Shown in pieces: positions 25,609-35,222 of a stretch of 64,000 nt of DNA. Positions within the stretch are counted from its first letter, which is position 1. The number at the start of each line of letters is the position of its first letter. This DNA is from RGIG3159 sp034927685 (GTDB lineage: Bacteria; Bacillota; Clostridia; Oscillospirales; Oscillospiraceae): positions 1 through 64,000 of the forward strand of contig JAYFPO010000004.1 in NCBI GenBank assembly GCA_034927685.1, in the 5' to 3' direction. The position numbers and the translations under genes were made by a program. The notes beneath the pieces are model-generated. The model did no database searches, was not told the DNA's origin, and was given only the letters and a program-made list of their open reading frames with translations.

Positions 25609-27135
25609 TCAGTCTGCCGTTAAATAGCGTAAATGTCTCCCAATATGTCTTTCCAGGCAACTGTAATACGCTTCCTCTTTTTCGTGCAGCATTGCAAAGA
25701 AAGGAACCCGAAACCATGGCTGAGACAAAAGAATACCATATGTAATATGCATCAGTTGTCTGGATGCCGGCAGTTCCAACAATTCAGGCAGATATGCGTC
25801 ACTCAGCAAATCAATGTTCGGAATTGTTTTGGGATCTGTTGTAACATGGTAATACTTCGTAGCTTCACTCCGATGTTCGAGCGCATACTGATGCGCTTTT
25901 CGATATAGTTTTGGCTCCTCTCTGGCGAGTACACGGACTGCTTCAAGCCAATTTGTGCCGGCAGTTTTCACGTGAACATTTCCTTTTGTGATTTTATGAA
26001 GAATCGAAAACACAGAGAACTTATCTGATCCGGAATGGAGGCTCAATTTGTATCCAAAGGCATCGGCAATCTGCTGGTGTACTTTCAAATCGGAAGCAAA
26101 CTGATCCAGATTTCCTTGATACTCTATGCCTTTTTCAAAATATCCAATAAAGTGCGGTGCAACACTCACAGGCGTAATGCCGGCGTCATGTAACTCTGCC
26201 GCAATGATGTAATGCTCTGAAGGCGCGGTAATCGCCATGGCCTCGTCAATGGATAATTCAAAATCCACCTGATCCGTTGCCGTCTCTGCAATATACTGAT
26301 AGCAACTGATTGCGTGCTCTACCGCCTTATAGAATACAAGTACAATTCTTTTCAGTCCTTCACTGGACAGTTCCCCAATCATTGGAAGCTTTTTATTCAA
26401 ATATTTCTTTTCATAATGGGACCGTGTGGTCTCCGGAAGTTCAGCATAGCTGCGATTCAGCGCTGTCCCATCAAAAGTTGCTGCGTCATCATTGATATAT
26501 TCGGAGCAGTCCAACGTAATCATTGTGCAACCGCTGTCGAGTGCATACTTAATTTCTTCTCTTGTTTTCAGATGATCGCCGTCTGCCCCGTAACCGTCTT
26601 GATATCCTTCCTGGAATACGCCAAAAGCTGCTGCGGCAATCACCTCAGGGAATGTCCGGCCCGTCAGATTCAATTCTCTAATGGATTGCTGCGCCAATAC
26701 TGGGAATGCACCATAGTCCGAAATTGCACGCAGCTGCCCCGGAGTGGCAAGGCCGAGACGATCACCCAGGCCGAACGTAAACGGATGCCCCTGATGGCTG
26801 CACGGTTTCGTATATGGAAAATACTTCATCAAGGCATTGGCGTTTTCCACTGTCAAGGGGCAAATTTTCATACTTCCGGTTTCAATGCCGACAAAATCGC
26901 CGTTATCACCCATCACCGCAAGCTTCTTTTCGCTTGTATTCCGCACAATTGCACAATACGTTTTTCCGCTGACATTGCAGGAAGTATCGTAGATGTGATA
27001 TTCGCCTGCTTGTTTCAGTGCTGCTAAAAATTCAGCCCAACTCATTCCTTCATTTTGGCACAATACAATTGTGTCATCCTCCATTGCATCATATTGAAGC
27101 TTGCTCTTGCGCGAAGCTTTATCTCCAAAACGCAC
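25609..27135 (-). CDS. uxaE: Tagaturonate/fructuronate epimerase
   Basis: A 508-residue protein of the UxaE family, which interconverts D-tagaturonate and D-fructuronate and so joins galacturonate to the glucuronate branch without UxaB/UxaA. Typical stretches: FTFGLGDRLGLATPGQLRA, GYGADGDHLKT, APHFIGYFEKGIEYQGNL, and the metal-site run LSLHSGSDKFSVF. The frame starts with GTG at 27135, five bases after the AraC-type gene's stop and without a clear ribosome site, so it may be translated by coupling. It is first of the enzyme genes on this strand. Confidence 0.88.
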   Translation of the reverse strand: MRFGDKASRKSKLQYDAMEDDTIVLCQNEGMSWAEFLAALKQAGEYHIYDTSCNVSGKTYCAIVRNTSEKKLAVMGDNGDFVGIETGSMKICPLTVENANALMKYFPYTKPCSHQGHPFTFGLGDRLGLATPGQLRAISDYGAFPVLAQQSIRELNLTGRTFPEVIAAAAFGVFQEGYQDGYGADGDHLKTREEIKYALDSGCTMITLDCSEYINDDAATFDGTALNRSYAELPETTRSHYEKKYLNKKLPMIGELSSEGLKRIVLVFYKAVEHAISCYQYIAETATDQVDFELSIDEAMAITAPSEHYIIAAELHDAGITPVSVAPHFIGYFEKGIEYQGNLDQFASDLKVHQQIADAFGYKLSLHSGSDKFSVFSILHKITKGNVHVKTAGTNWLEAVRVLAREEPKLYRKAHQYALEHRSEATKYYHVTTDPKTIPNIDLLSDAYLPELLELPASRQLMHITYGILLSQPWFRVPFFAMLHEKEEAYYSCLERHIGRHLRYLTAD

Positions 27136-27140
27136 CGAAT

Positions 27141-28067
27141 CTAATGTGGCATCTGTTTCCTCGCTGTTGGCAGATCCATATGTTGACCACGTTTCAGCGT
27201 CATTACGTATTCCCTTGGTGAAATACCATATTCCGCCCTAAACGCCCTATAAAATCCAACATAATCGCCAAATCCGCAGCTGATACAAGCCTGATTTGAG
27301 CGAACACCCTGCCGCAAAAGCTGACACGCGATCTGCAGCCTTTTCTTTTGCAGATAGCGGTAAATACTCGTTCCAACCTGCTTGCTGAACTCATGGCTTA
27401 AGTGAAATTTGCTTACAAATAATTGTTCGGAAAGCTGATCGAGCGTGATCGTGTCACTGTAGTGCAAATTCAGATAGTTTACGACTTCCGTGACCAATCC
27501 CTGCGTGACGCTTTCCTTTTCGTCTTCTGTATCTGTTGCATCTGTTGCTGCTCTGTTCAGAAGCACCAGCAAGCTCGTAAGCAAACTGTTTTCAAACAAA
27601 TCCGATCCGTAATTTTCCTTTGCCGTTTGCGTATCTGATTCTTGGTAGATCAACTCCATCCACGCATGAACGGTGCTGCGCTGAAAATGTGACAAATGCA
27701 GCAGATTGTGATGTCTTGATCCATTTTTGTCAAAACATTTCGCCAAATTTGTTTTGCTGGTTGACAAATTTGAAAGCAGTACGGGGTCAACCCACAGAAC
27801 ATAACGCTCGTATGGAGCTGTATCCGGACGAATCACCGCATGGTGCAGTTCATTCGTACTGATCAAAAGGACATCTCCCGGACGAACATTGTAAATCCTG
27901 CTTTCAATAAAATATGTGACATCTCCAGAAAGCAAAAAATAGATTTCAAGGAAATCATGATGATGCAGCTCAACATCCATCAAATAATTGTCAAGTTTGT
28001 GTGCAATTTCGTAATCTGAACGGCGCATGACCTGTCTTGCATCATAAGCTGGAAGTTTTTTTTCCAT
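27141..28067 (-). CDS. AraC-family transcriptional regulator of the uronate cluster
   Basis: A 308-residue regulator: an N-terminal cupin sensor (HHHDFLEIYFLLSGDVTYFIE, read around residues 35-58), and a C-terminal AraC DNA-binding domain with LDQLSEQLFVSKFHLSHEF and ACISCGFGDYVGFYRAFRAEYGISP (two helix-turn-helix units). It heads the minus-strand uronate operon and faces uxaC, so it probably controls both directions in response to a uronate. Confidence 0.88.
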   Translation of the reverse strand: MEKKLPAYDARQVMRRSDYEIAHKLDNYLMDVELHHHDFLEIYFLLSGDVTYFIESRIYNVRPGDVLLISTNELHHAVIRPDTAPYERYVLWVDPVLLSNLSTSKTNLAKCFDKNGSRHHNLLHLSHFQRSTVHAWMELIYQESDTQTAKENYGSDLFENSLLTSLLVLLNRAATDATDTEDEKESVTQGLVTEVVNYLNLHYSDTITLDQLSEQLFVSKFHLSHEFSKQVGTSIYRYLQKKRLQIACQLLRQGVRSNQACISCGFGDYVGFYRAFRAEYGISPREYVMTLKRGQHMDLPTARKQMPH

Positions 28068-28428
28068 TATGCCACCCTTTTCTCATCATTCGTGCAGAAT
28101 AGCGTACAAATTACAGGCAAACAGGCTGCGCCTAAATCATGAAGATGCCCATAAAGCGAATCATTTGAAGATTCATGCAGATTGTCTTTCCTGCAATTCG
28201 GGCGACTATTTTGCCCGGCGTGGCATTTTTCATGTGCTATTAATGTCGGTTTGATCCCTGCTTATCCAAATTAACATTGATTATATTCTACCTTATGATT
28301 TAAAAACCGTCAACGAAGTAACAGCAAGAATCACAATATAATGCCGCAATTATCAAGCTTTTTTTATAATAATTTTCATATATAATAAGTTTAATTATAA
28401 ATGCTTTTTATATCAAAGGAGAAACAAC
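28068..28428. promoter_or_regulatory. Divergent control region between araC-type gene and uxaC
   Basis: A 361-base A/T-rich region with no gene. Towards uxaC, TATATAATAAG at 28379-28389 contains a perfect TATAAT (28381-28386), without a convincing -35 box 17 bases upstream, consistent with an activated promoter. The uxaC ribosome site AAAGGAG lies at the end. Confidence 0.4.
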
Positions 28429-29847
28429 ATGGGGAAATTTTTGGGTCAAGATTTCATACTTAAATCAGATGCGGCAAAAGAACTTTATCACAAATATGCC
28501 GAGCAAATGCCTATTGTTGATTATCACTGCCACATTGACCCAAATGAGATATTGGAAGATCGGAAGTATCAAACCATTACGGAAGCATGGCTGGGCGGCG
28601 ACCATTACAAATGGCGGGCGATGCGCAGCAATAATGTTTCTGAATACTATATTACCGGTAACGCGGCGCCGGAAGAAAAATTTATGAAATGGGCGGAAAC
28701 CGTTCCCAATTTAGTTGGAAATCCGCTCTACCATTGGGCACATCTCGAGTTACAGCGTTATTTTGGTATCGATGAACCGCTCTCCGGAAAAAATGCGATG
28801 GACGTGTATCATCGCTGTAATCGTCTTTTAGCCTCTCCGGAGTATTCTGTTCGCGGGATTATCAAGAAATCGAACGTAAAAGTAATCTGTTCAACCGACG
28901 ATCCTATTGATACACTGGATGCGCACCAGAAGATTGCTTCTGATTCCACGTTCGACACGGCGGTTCTTCCTGCCTTTCGGCCAGATAAAGCCATGCGGGC
29001 AGACAAACCAGAATTTTCAAATTATGTAAAAAAGCTTGAGGCCGCTGTTGGGTATTCCATCAGCACAATGGAGCAAATGCGGAAGGCTTTGCTTGACAGG
29101 ATTGCCTATTTTGATGACAGACGTTGCCGTATCTCAGATCATGCGCTGGATTTTTGCTTCTGTGAAGCCGCTGGTGAAGCTGAATTAGATGCGATCCTGC
29201 AAAAGTCCAAGGCCGGTATGGAAATTACACAGCATGAGCAGATGCAATATCATACTGCATTGCTTCTCGCCGTCGGGAAAGAATATTGCAGGCGTGACTG
29301 GGTGATGCAGTTGCATTTTGGCTGCTTAAGAAATGCTTCCTCGAAGCAGTACAATCGCCTTGGCGCAGATACTGGCTTCGATTCCATGAACGATGCTTCA
29401 AATGCAGCAGGATTGGCCAGCTTGCTTGATACACTTGATGTTGCCAATGCACTTCCTAAGACAATTCTTTATTCGCTGAATCCCGCAGATAACGGTGTAA
29501 TTGGTTCCATTATCGGCTGCTTCCAGACCGATGCTGGAATTCCCGGAAAAATCCAGCAAGGCTCCGCCTGGTGGTTCAATGATCATAAATCCGGGATGGA
29601 AGCACAATTAACCAGCCTCATGAATCTTGGCTGCATTGCAAACTTTAATGGAATGCTCACTGATTCTCGTAGCTTTTTAAGTTACACTCGTCATGAATAT
29701 TTCCGTCGCATTTTATGCAATTTGTTTGGACAAATGGCGGAAGACGGCGAGTATCCATATGACATGAAACATCTCGGGAAAATTGTTCAAGATATCAGCT
29801 ATAACAATGCCGTTAAATATTTCCGTTTTAATGAATGTATGCACTAG
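28429..29847 (+). CDS. uxaC: Uronate isomerase (glucuronate/galacturonate isomerase)
   Basis: A 472-residue amidohydrolase-fold isomerase. The metal-binding start is MPIVDYHCHIDPNEI, followed by the UxaC hallmarks KWRAMRSNNV, CSTDDPIDTLDAH and a late QLHFGCLRNASSKQYNRLG region; the C-terminus RRILCNLFGQ and YNNAVKYF is standard. It turns D-glucuronate into D-fructuronate and D-galacturonate into D-tagaturonate. AAAGGAG precedes the ATG by 7 bases. With uxaE and the SDR gene it supplies the path from both uronates to mannonate. Confidence 0.95.
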   Translation: MGKFLGQDFILKSDAAKELYHKYAEQMPIVDYHCHIDPNEILEDRKYQTITEAWLGGDHYKWRAMRSNNVSEYYITGNAAPEEKFMKWAETVPNLVGNPLYHWAHLELQRYFGIDEPLSGKNAMDVYHRCNRLLASPEYSVRGIIKKSNVKVICSTDDPIDTLDAHQKIASDSTFDTAVLPAFRPDKAMRADKPEFSNYVKKLEAAVGYSISTMEQMRKALLDRIAYFDDRRCRISDHALDFCFCEAAGEAELDAILQKSKAGMEITQHEQMQYHTALLLAVGKEYCRRDWVMQLHFGCLRNASSKQYNRLGADTGFDSMNDASNAAGLASLLDTLDVANALPKTILYSLNPADNGVIGSIIGCFQTDAGIPGKIQQGSAWWFNDHKSGMEAQLTSLMNLGCIANFNGMLTDSRSFLSYTRHEYFRRILCNLFGQMAEDGEYPYDMKHLGKIVQDISYNNAVKYFRFNECMH

Positions 29848-30055
29848 CCGAAAATTGTGATTCTAAGGGTGCGAATGTTTTTTGGGACCTAAGTCCAAAT
29901 CAATTCTGTCACTTAATCCACATTGGAGAAATTTCATAAGCGCTCCTGCTTCAATATCAATGCGATAAGATGGAACAACGGTGTCTTGATGCTTTTTGAA
30001 CATATTCAAAATATGACTAATGCTTGAAATTAGTGTTGAAGGAGAAATACATACT

Positions 30056-31219
30056 ATGGAAGATCAGCTGCATTATCCAGAGTTAGATGTTGAACAATTT
30101 TGGAAAGACAATGAATTGGCCTTACAGGATAATTGCTTCAATGAAAATGCTCCGCAGGTTGCTTTTGGCCTCGACTATGTAGAAGACGAGGTGGTGATTA
30201 ACGAGCTTGAGCCAAATATTCATCCTTGGCGTCCGATGCCGCTGCCCCAATTGATGGAGCTCAGAAAGCGCTACAATGATAAGGCGGAAAAGATCATTGG
30301 CAAGCGTATGCTGAAGGAGGAGATCGAGCCGCATCAGTACTTCCCGCCGGTCAAACTTCACGGTGAAGTACTTGGTGGCGTTTATAATGTGACAAGTGAT
30401 TATGTTACTTGGCTAAGCAGTGACATCCAGGATCCCAAAGGGCTTGAGGCAATGCTTGATAACCTTGAAAAGAACACCTTGCCAAACCTTCGCGACTTTA
30501 TTCTCCCTGCCAACTGGGATACAGAAAAAAAGAGGATTTTTGAAGAGACTGGCAGAAAGCCTGATGCATGGTGGTATGGACGCCGTGTCCGCGGACCGGT
30601 CACACTGGCAATGTCAATTTATGGCGTTGAAAAAATGATTTTTCTGCTAGTAGATGAACCCGATCTGGCGCATCGCTTCATGGACGACATTGGCGATGTT
30701 TTGATGGGATATATCAAGATTTTTGAACAGGAAGCCGGAATCGAAAACATCAGAGAAAATCAATATCCTTACCGCTTCAATGATGACAACTGTTGCATGC
30801 TGAATGATGAGCTCTATGAGGAATTTGCATTTCCTGTTCTGAAGCGTATCTTTGATTACGCCAGCCCGAAAGGCTCCGGCCTTGGTCGATATCAGCATTC
30901 TGACTCCGCAATGGCTCATTTGTTGCCTGTGCTTTCCAAATTGGACTTTACGGCAGTAAATTTCGGACCGACAGTTTTGCTGGATCAAATTCGGAAATAT
31001 ATGCCCAATACCCGTGTCGACGGTTGCTTGAGCCCAATGACATTAATGAGAAACGATGAAGAAGCGATTATTTCAGAAGTTCGCAGAGACTGTGAGATGG
31101 CAAAATCCCTGAATACGAAAGGCCTGTTGATTTATACCGCCGGCTCTGTTAATTATGGCACAAAACTCACTAGTATCCGTGCTGCGATGTACGCGGTTCA
31201 AAAATACGGCCGTTACTGA
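30056..31219 (+). CDS. Uroporphyrinogen decarboxylase-superfamily protein in the uronate cluster
   Basis: A 387-residue UroD-superfamily protein only distantly similar to the one in the rhamnose operon. Family features include RRVRGPVTLAMSIYGVEKM, LVDEPDLAHRFMDD, and a C-terminal barrel half with RYQHSDSAMAHLLP and NTRVDGCLSP. The role is unknown; members are often found beside sugar catabolism. GAAGGAG stands 11 bases before the ATG at 30056. It follows uxaC by about 200 bases with no terminator I can see between them. Confidence 0.75.
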   Translation: MEDQLHYPELDVEQFWKDNELALQDNCFNENAPQVAFGLDYVEDEVVINELEPNIHPWRPMPLPQLMELRKRYNDKAEKIIGKRMLKEEIEPHQYFPPVKLHGEVLGGVYNVTSDYVTWLSSDIQDPKGLEAMLDNLEKNTLPNLRDFILPANWDTEKKRIFEETGRKPDAWWYGRRVRGPVTLAMSIYGVEKMIFLLVDEPDLAHRFMDDIGDVLMGYIKIFEQEAGIENIRENQYPYRFNDDNCCMLNDELYEEFAFPVLKRIFDYASPKGSGLGRYQHSDSAMAHLLPVLSKLDFTAVNFGPTVLLDQIRKYMPNTRVDGCLSPMTLMRNDEEAIISEVRRDCEMAKSLNTKGLLIYTAGSVNYGTKLTSIRAAMYAVQKYGRY

Positions 31220-31738
31220 TTTTCGTCCGCGCTGGATTGCTCCATTGGGGTCCGTGAACGGGTCGGTGCTAAACTTGGGGGACAGGAAGATTGGATACAG
31301 CCCAGGAAAAGGAGCATATCCTGAAAACGTACAAGGCCGGTGACTTTTCCTTGTATTCTATATTAATGGATACATTTCTTGCATCAGCGCGACGGACATG
31401 ATACAGGGGAAACCAATTTGTACTGCATAAAACCGGGGAAAAGAAGATTCCGAAGATGAATTTTGAAATCAATGCGCCAAGTGCAGCCACATCACTGGAA
31501 AGCCGGATTTTAACGCTGCCGCTGACGGGGATGACGGTGGCGCTGAACCGTAGGGCGCCACTGGAATCGGCCCCGTAAGAAACTGAGCTGCTTCATTCCG
31601 GCCCGGTTTTTGCAGTCGCCTACGGTTCTCACTCTTACGAGACTGGTTATTCGGGCTTCGACGGCAGGGGTATCCAACTTACATTTGCAAGTTTCGGTTA
31701 AAATCAGTAAAAAAACCTGATATCGGGGGGAACCAAAA
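31220..31738. other. 519-base gap with an inverted repeat, no intact gene
   Basis: The stretch 31490-31680 is more G/C-rich than its surroundings and holds a perfect 10-bp inverted repeat, GAACCGTAGG (31545-31554) and CCTACGGTTC (31619-31628), with further pairable GGAAT/ATTCC inside. Short frames (for example TYKAGDFSLYSILMDTFL near 31330) resemble eroded coding sequence I cannot name. The end carries the ribosome site for the next gene. Confidence 0.45.
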
Positions 31739-32662
31739 TTGAAGAAAAGACACAGCGACCAAAATTCAATTCGCGCTAACATGCGGCTCAAACGAAAAAT
31801 GAAAACAGGAATGGATTATGTAACTTTCATGGGGCCGGCAATCGTCTTGTTCACAGTCATTTTTTTGTATCCGTTAATTACAGAACTCTTGTATTCCTTT
31901 ACAAACTGGAACGGCATTGATCCGTCCTATGAATTTGTCGGGTTCGCTCAGTACGCAAAAGCATTTAAGGACGCCACATTCTGGGCATCCATGTGGTTTA
32001 CAATTAGATTTGCCTTTGTTGTTGTGCTGGCTTCCAATTTGATTGGGTTTTTTTGGGCTTTTATTCTTTCAAAAGACATTCCTTTTCGCAATTTTTTCCG
32101 TGCAATCATCTACGTTCCTCGCGTGATCGGGGGTGTTGTACTCGGTTATCTGTGGCGATTCATTTTCCAGAATGTTTTCCCGAAGATTGGTGAGTTGACC
32201 GGTATCTCGTGGCTTTCCCAGACCTGGTTTTCAACCGCGTCTTCTTCTTTCTGGGCTTTGGCTATCGTCATGATTTGGTCGTTATCCGGTTACTTGATGA
32301 TTATCTATGGCAGCGGGCTTGCCAGCATAGATAAAGTCTATACAGAAGCGGCGCACATTGATGGCGCAAACGGCATACAGCGACTTTTTCGCGTTACCAT
32401 TCCTATGCTGCGCCCAACCATTACACGGTGTCTCTTCATTGCAATCAATTGGGCAATGTTGCTTTATGATACTAACATTTCTTTGACAAATGGCAATCCT
32501 TTCCGCACCTCTGAAGGCGTTACTTTGAATATTTTTCTCACTGCATTCTCCAGCAATCGGTTGGCCTTTGGTGCTGCGAAATCCATGATCTTTGTCGTTG
32601 TAGTCGCCGCCATTTCCATCAGTCAGTTTGTTGCAACATCACGGAAGGAGGTACAGCTGTAA
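31739..32662 (+). CDS. CUT1-type sugar ABC transporter permease (MalF-like)
   Basis: A 307-residue permease with six membrane segments (first at about residues 27-48) and the inner-membrane EAA loop reading EAAHIDGANGIQRLFRVTIP, which contacts the ATPase. It starts with TTG at 31739 after a GGGGGG ribosome site with 8-base spacing. It belongs to the family that imports oligosaccharides and uronides. In this cluster the cargo is probably an oligogalacturonide or glucuronide. The stop overlaps the next gene's ATG. Confidence 0.88.
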   Translation: MKKRHSDQNSIRANMRLKRKMKTGMDYVTFMGPAIVLFTVIFLYPLITELLYSFTNWNGIDPSYEFVGFAQYAKAFKDATFWASMWFTIRFAFVVVLASNLIGFFWAFILSKDIPFRNFFRAIIYVPRVIGGVVLGYLWRFIFQNVFPKIGELTGISWLSQTWFSTASSSFWALAIVMIWSLSGYLMIIYGSGLASIDKVYTEAAHIDGANGIQRLFRVTIPMLRPTITRCLFIAINWAMLLYDTNISLTNGNPFRTSEGVTLNIFLTAFSSNRLAFGAAKSMIFVVVVAAISISQFVATSRKEVQL

Positions 32663-33495
32663 TGAAACGCAGAGACCAAATGGATACCGCAATTCGTCTT
32701 ATTCTGATATCGATCAGTTGCCTCATCGTGATTGTACCTCTGGTCATGGTTGTGATTAACTCATTCAAGTCGTCCAGTGAAATTGCGGAGAATGTTCTTG
32801 CGCTGCCAACGTCTTTGAGCCTTGACAATTTTAAAGAGGCGTGGAGCCGGTTAAATTATTTAACGGCGTTCAAACAGACGTTCCTTGTTTCGCTTTTTTC
32901 CACCATTGGCGAGGTCATCATTGCGGGTATGACGGGTTATTGGATTGTTCGGCATCCCAACAAGTTCACAAAGACCTGGCATACGCTGATCATGTGCGCG
33001 ATGTGTGTTCCGTTTCAGTGCATTATGATTACCTTTTCGTATATCATGGTCAATGTCCTGGATCTAGGCAATACCGTTGCGGGCGTCAGTATCAGTTTTT
33101 GGGTGATTACACTGCCAATGTCCATGTTTTTGGTGAGTGGTGCTATCAAATCAGTACCGATTGAGATCGAGGAAGCGGCGCATATCGATGGATGTGGTTC
33201 CTTCATGACTTACTGGAAAATAGTTTTCCCAATGATTAAGGGCACAATATTCTCCATTATCACGCTAAACCTCATGAAATACTGGAATGACTATCTCATG
33301 ACGTCCTTTATTTTAACCAAGAAACCAACTCGTACCATCCAGATTGCGACGCATATGCTGTTCAATGATACGTATTTTACTTGGCCTGTCGCTGTTGCTG
33401 CTGTTACGTTGTCAATTTTGCCACTGTTCCTCTTCTTTGTCTTCGCGCAAAAGCGGGTCATTGGCGGTGCAACGGATGGCGCAGTCAAAGGATAA
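32662..33495 (+). CDS. CUT1-type sugar ABC transporter permease (MalG-like)
   Basis: A 277-residue partner permease: six membrane segments and the EAA loop EEAAHIDGCGSFMTYWKIVFP near residue 175. The start overlaps the previous stop (TAATG), so the two are made in equal amounts. The C-terminus FVFAQKRVIGGATDGAVKG is the usual MalG-type ending. No ATPase gene follows; a shared MsmX-type ATPase encoded elsewhere is likely. Confidence 0.9.
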   Translation: MKRRDQMDTAIRLILISISCLIVIVPLVMVVINSFKSSSEIAENVLALPTSLSLDNFKEAWSRLNYLTAFKQTFLVSLFSTIGEVIIAGMTGYWIVRHPNKFTKTWHTLIMCAMCVPFQCIMITFSYIMVNVLDLGNTVAGVSISFWVITLPMSMFLVSGAIKSVPIEIEEAAHIDGCGSFMTYWKIVFPMIKGTIFSIITLNLMKYWNDYLMTSFILTKKPTRTIQIATHMLFNDTYFTWPVAVAAVTLSILPLFLFFVFAQKRVIGGATDGAVKG

Positions 33496-33591
33496 TACTC
33501 TTCGCAATCTGACCTTATCACATGGTTGATTCATAGTTCATTAGCATGCCCAAAAGCAGCTATTGATAATAAAAAGAGGAGGATAATACAA

Positions 33592-34950
33592 ATGAAAAAG
33601 CTAATCTCGTTCTTTCTGGCATTGGTAATGGTGTTTGGACTCGTGGCATGCAGCTCCAGCACAAACACGGCTTCTACGGAGACCACTACTGCCGGGACCG
33701 CAGCAGAGACAGCTGCTGAGACCACGGCAGAGACCCCGGCAGCTGGGTCCATCACCCTTTCCGTAATGTTGCCCTATGGTCAGTGGGAAGGCAAGTTCGA
33801 TGAGCTGATTGATTCCTACATGGCGGAACACCCTGAAATCGCCAGCATTGAAGCAACGTTCCCGAGCAGTTCAGATTATTTTGACCTACTGGCTGCTGCA
33901 AAAGCTTCTGGTGAGATGCCCAACATTATCCGCTCTTCCTACGGTATTCAGGACTCAGAATATCAGCAGTATATGCTTGACCTGAGCACAGATTGCTATG
34001 CATATAAGGATCTTACGGAAGAGCAGATCTCAGGCGGCACCACAGACAGTGGCATGGTCGTTATGCCAATCTATGTTGAAGGTACTGGCATTCTCTACAA
34101 TATGCAGCTCCTTGCTGCGGCTGGTTGGAACACTGTTCCTACCACGCGGGACGAACTCAAGCAGCTCTGCGAGGATCTGGTTGCTGCAAATGTTACTCCG
34201 TTCTGCATGCAGTGGTCGGAAACTAACCTGAATCTGAACAGTTGGGTTGGTTGGACCTGGCTGGGTAACAAAGAAAATGGCGGCCTTGATTTCCTGCACT
34301 CTATGATGAATGGCCAAGATATGGATCTTGCCAATGACGCTGAGTGGAATGAATTCCTTGATTGCTACGAAGACGTCCTCATGCCTTACGCGCAGGAAAA
34401 TGCAATTACAACTGATAAATATACGGCTCGTGAAGCTTTCTACCTTGGCAACTGTGCAATGCTCGTTGGTGAAGGTTCTTGGGAAACCCCGAGTATCCTG
34501 GAATACAACCCGGATCTGGCTGATCAGGTTTGCCAAAGCTATCTACCGTATTCCAATGATGCTTCCAAGAACCATCTGATGACTGCGTATATGACTGCTG
34601 GTGTGATTGACAGCGGTGATGACGCAACCAATAAAGCGGCAAAAGACTTTTTGGCTTATATTGTCGACTCTGAAGATGCTCGTCTATGGCTGCAAGAGAC
34701 GATGGGTTGTCCCACCGCTATCACCACGCTGAAAGCTAGCGACAATATGCCCAAGCTTGCACGTGATGTTGAAGAGCTCATGCAGTCTGGTAACTCTCGT
34801 ATGGCGATGTACAAGTTCTATCCGGCCGCGATCCAAACAGACATCTCCAATGCTTGGGGGCGCTTCGTTGGTAAGGACATCACCCGTGAAGAGTTTACTG
34901 CGCTTTATCAGGAAATCTTCAAGAACTATTCCGAAGGTATGTACAACTAA
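33592..34950 (+). CDS. Extracellular solute-binding lipoprotein (CUT1 family)
   Basis: A 452-residue lipoprotein: signal peptide MKKLISFFLALVMVFGLVAC with lipobox LVAC, a Thr/Ala/Glu linker to about residue 50, then a class-1 binding-protein fold (LSVMLPYGQWEGKFDELIDSY at the start, EGTGILYNMQLLAAAGWNT in the hinge region, GNCAMLVGEGSWE later). GGAGG lies 9 bases before the ATG at 33592. Unlike the two ribose-type systems, the binding protein comes last. Probable ligand: a uronate-containing oligosaccharide (inferred). Confidence 0.9.
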   Translation: MKKLISFFLALVMVFGLVACSSSTNTASTETTTAGTAAETAAETTAETPAAGSITLSVMLPYGQWEGKFDELIDSYMAEHPEIASIEATFPSSSDYFDLLAAAKASGEMPNIIRSSYGIQDSEYQQYMLDLSTDCYAYKDLTEEQISGGTTDSGMVVMPIYVEGTGILYNMQLLAAAGWNTVPTTRDELKQLCEDLVAANVTPFCMQWSETNLNLNSWVGWTWLGNKENGGLDFLHSMMNGQDMDLANDAEWNEFLDCYEDVLMPYAQENAITTDKYTAREAFYLGNCAMLVGEGSWETPSILEYNPDLADQVCQSYLPYSNDASKNHLMTAYMTAGVIDSGDDATNKAAKDFLAYIVDSEDARLWLQETMGCPTAITTLKASDNMPKLARDVEELMQSGNSRMAMYKFYPAAIQTDISNAWGRFVGKDITREEFTALYQEIFKNYSEGMYN

Positions 34951-35222
34951 TTTCTAAGTATTTCGCACAATTGTTTGGCTTCGGACAAGCAATGGGTACC
35001 ACAACCAAGGCCGTTACAGATAAAAATAGTGCGCTCGCCAATGAATCAGAATAATTTGGTTGCGGAGTTTCATTGAGAGGGTTAAGCCCCGAACGATGAA
35101 AAGTTGTGAATTGGCAAGATAGGCAGAGAACGATGGGCTCCAAAGGCGACCTATTTCGTCGCATTGGAAATAGCGCATCAGAGATACCGTGAACCTTGCT
35201 TTTTCACGTGAGCATAGCAGTT

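Noticed and set aside
31490..31680. Group II intron domain V
   Set aside because: The arms resemble GxxCCGTA/TACGGTTC, but the 64-base loop is far too long for a 34-base domain V, the catalytic triad region is missing, and no reverse transcriptase is nearby.
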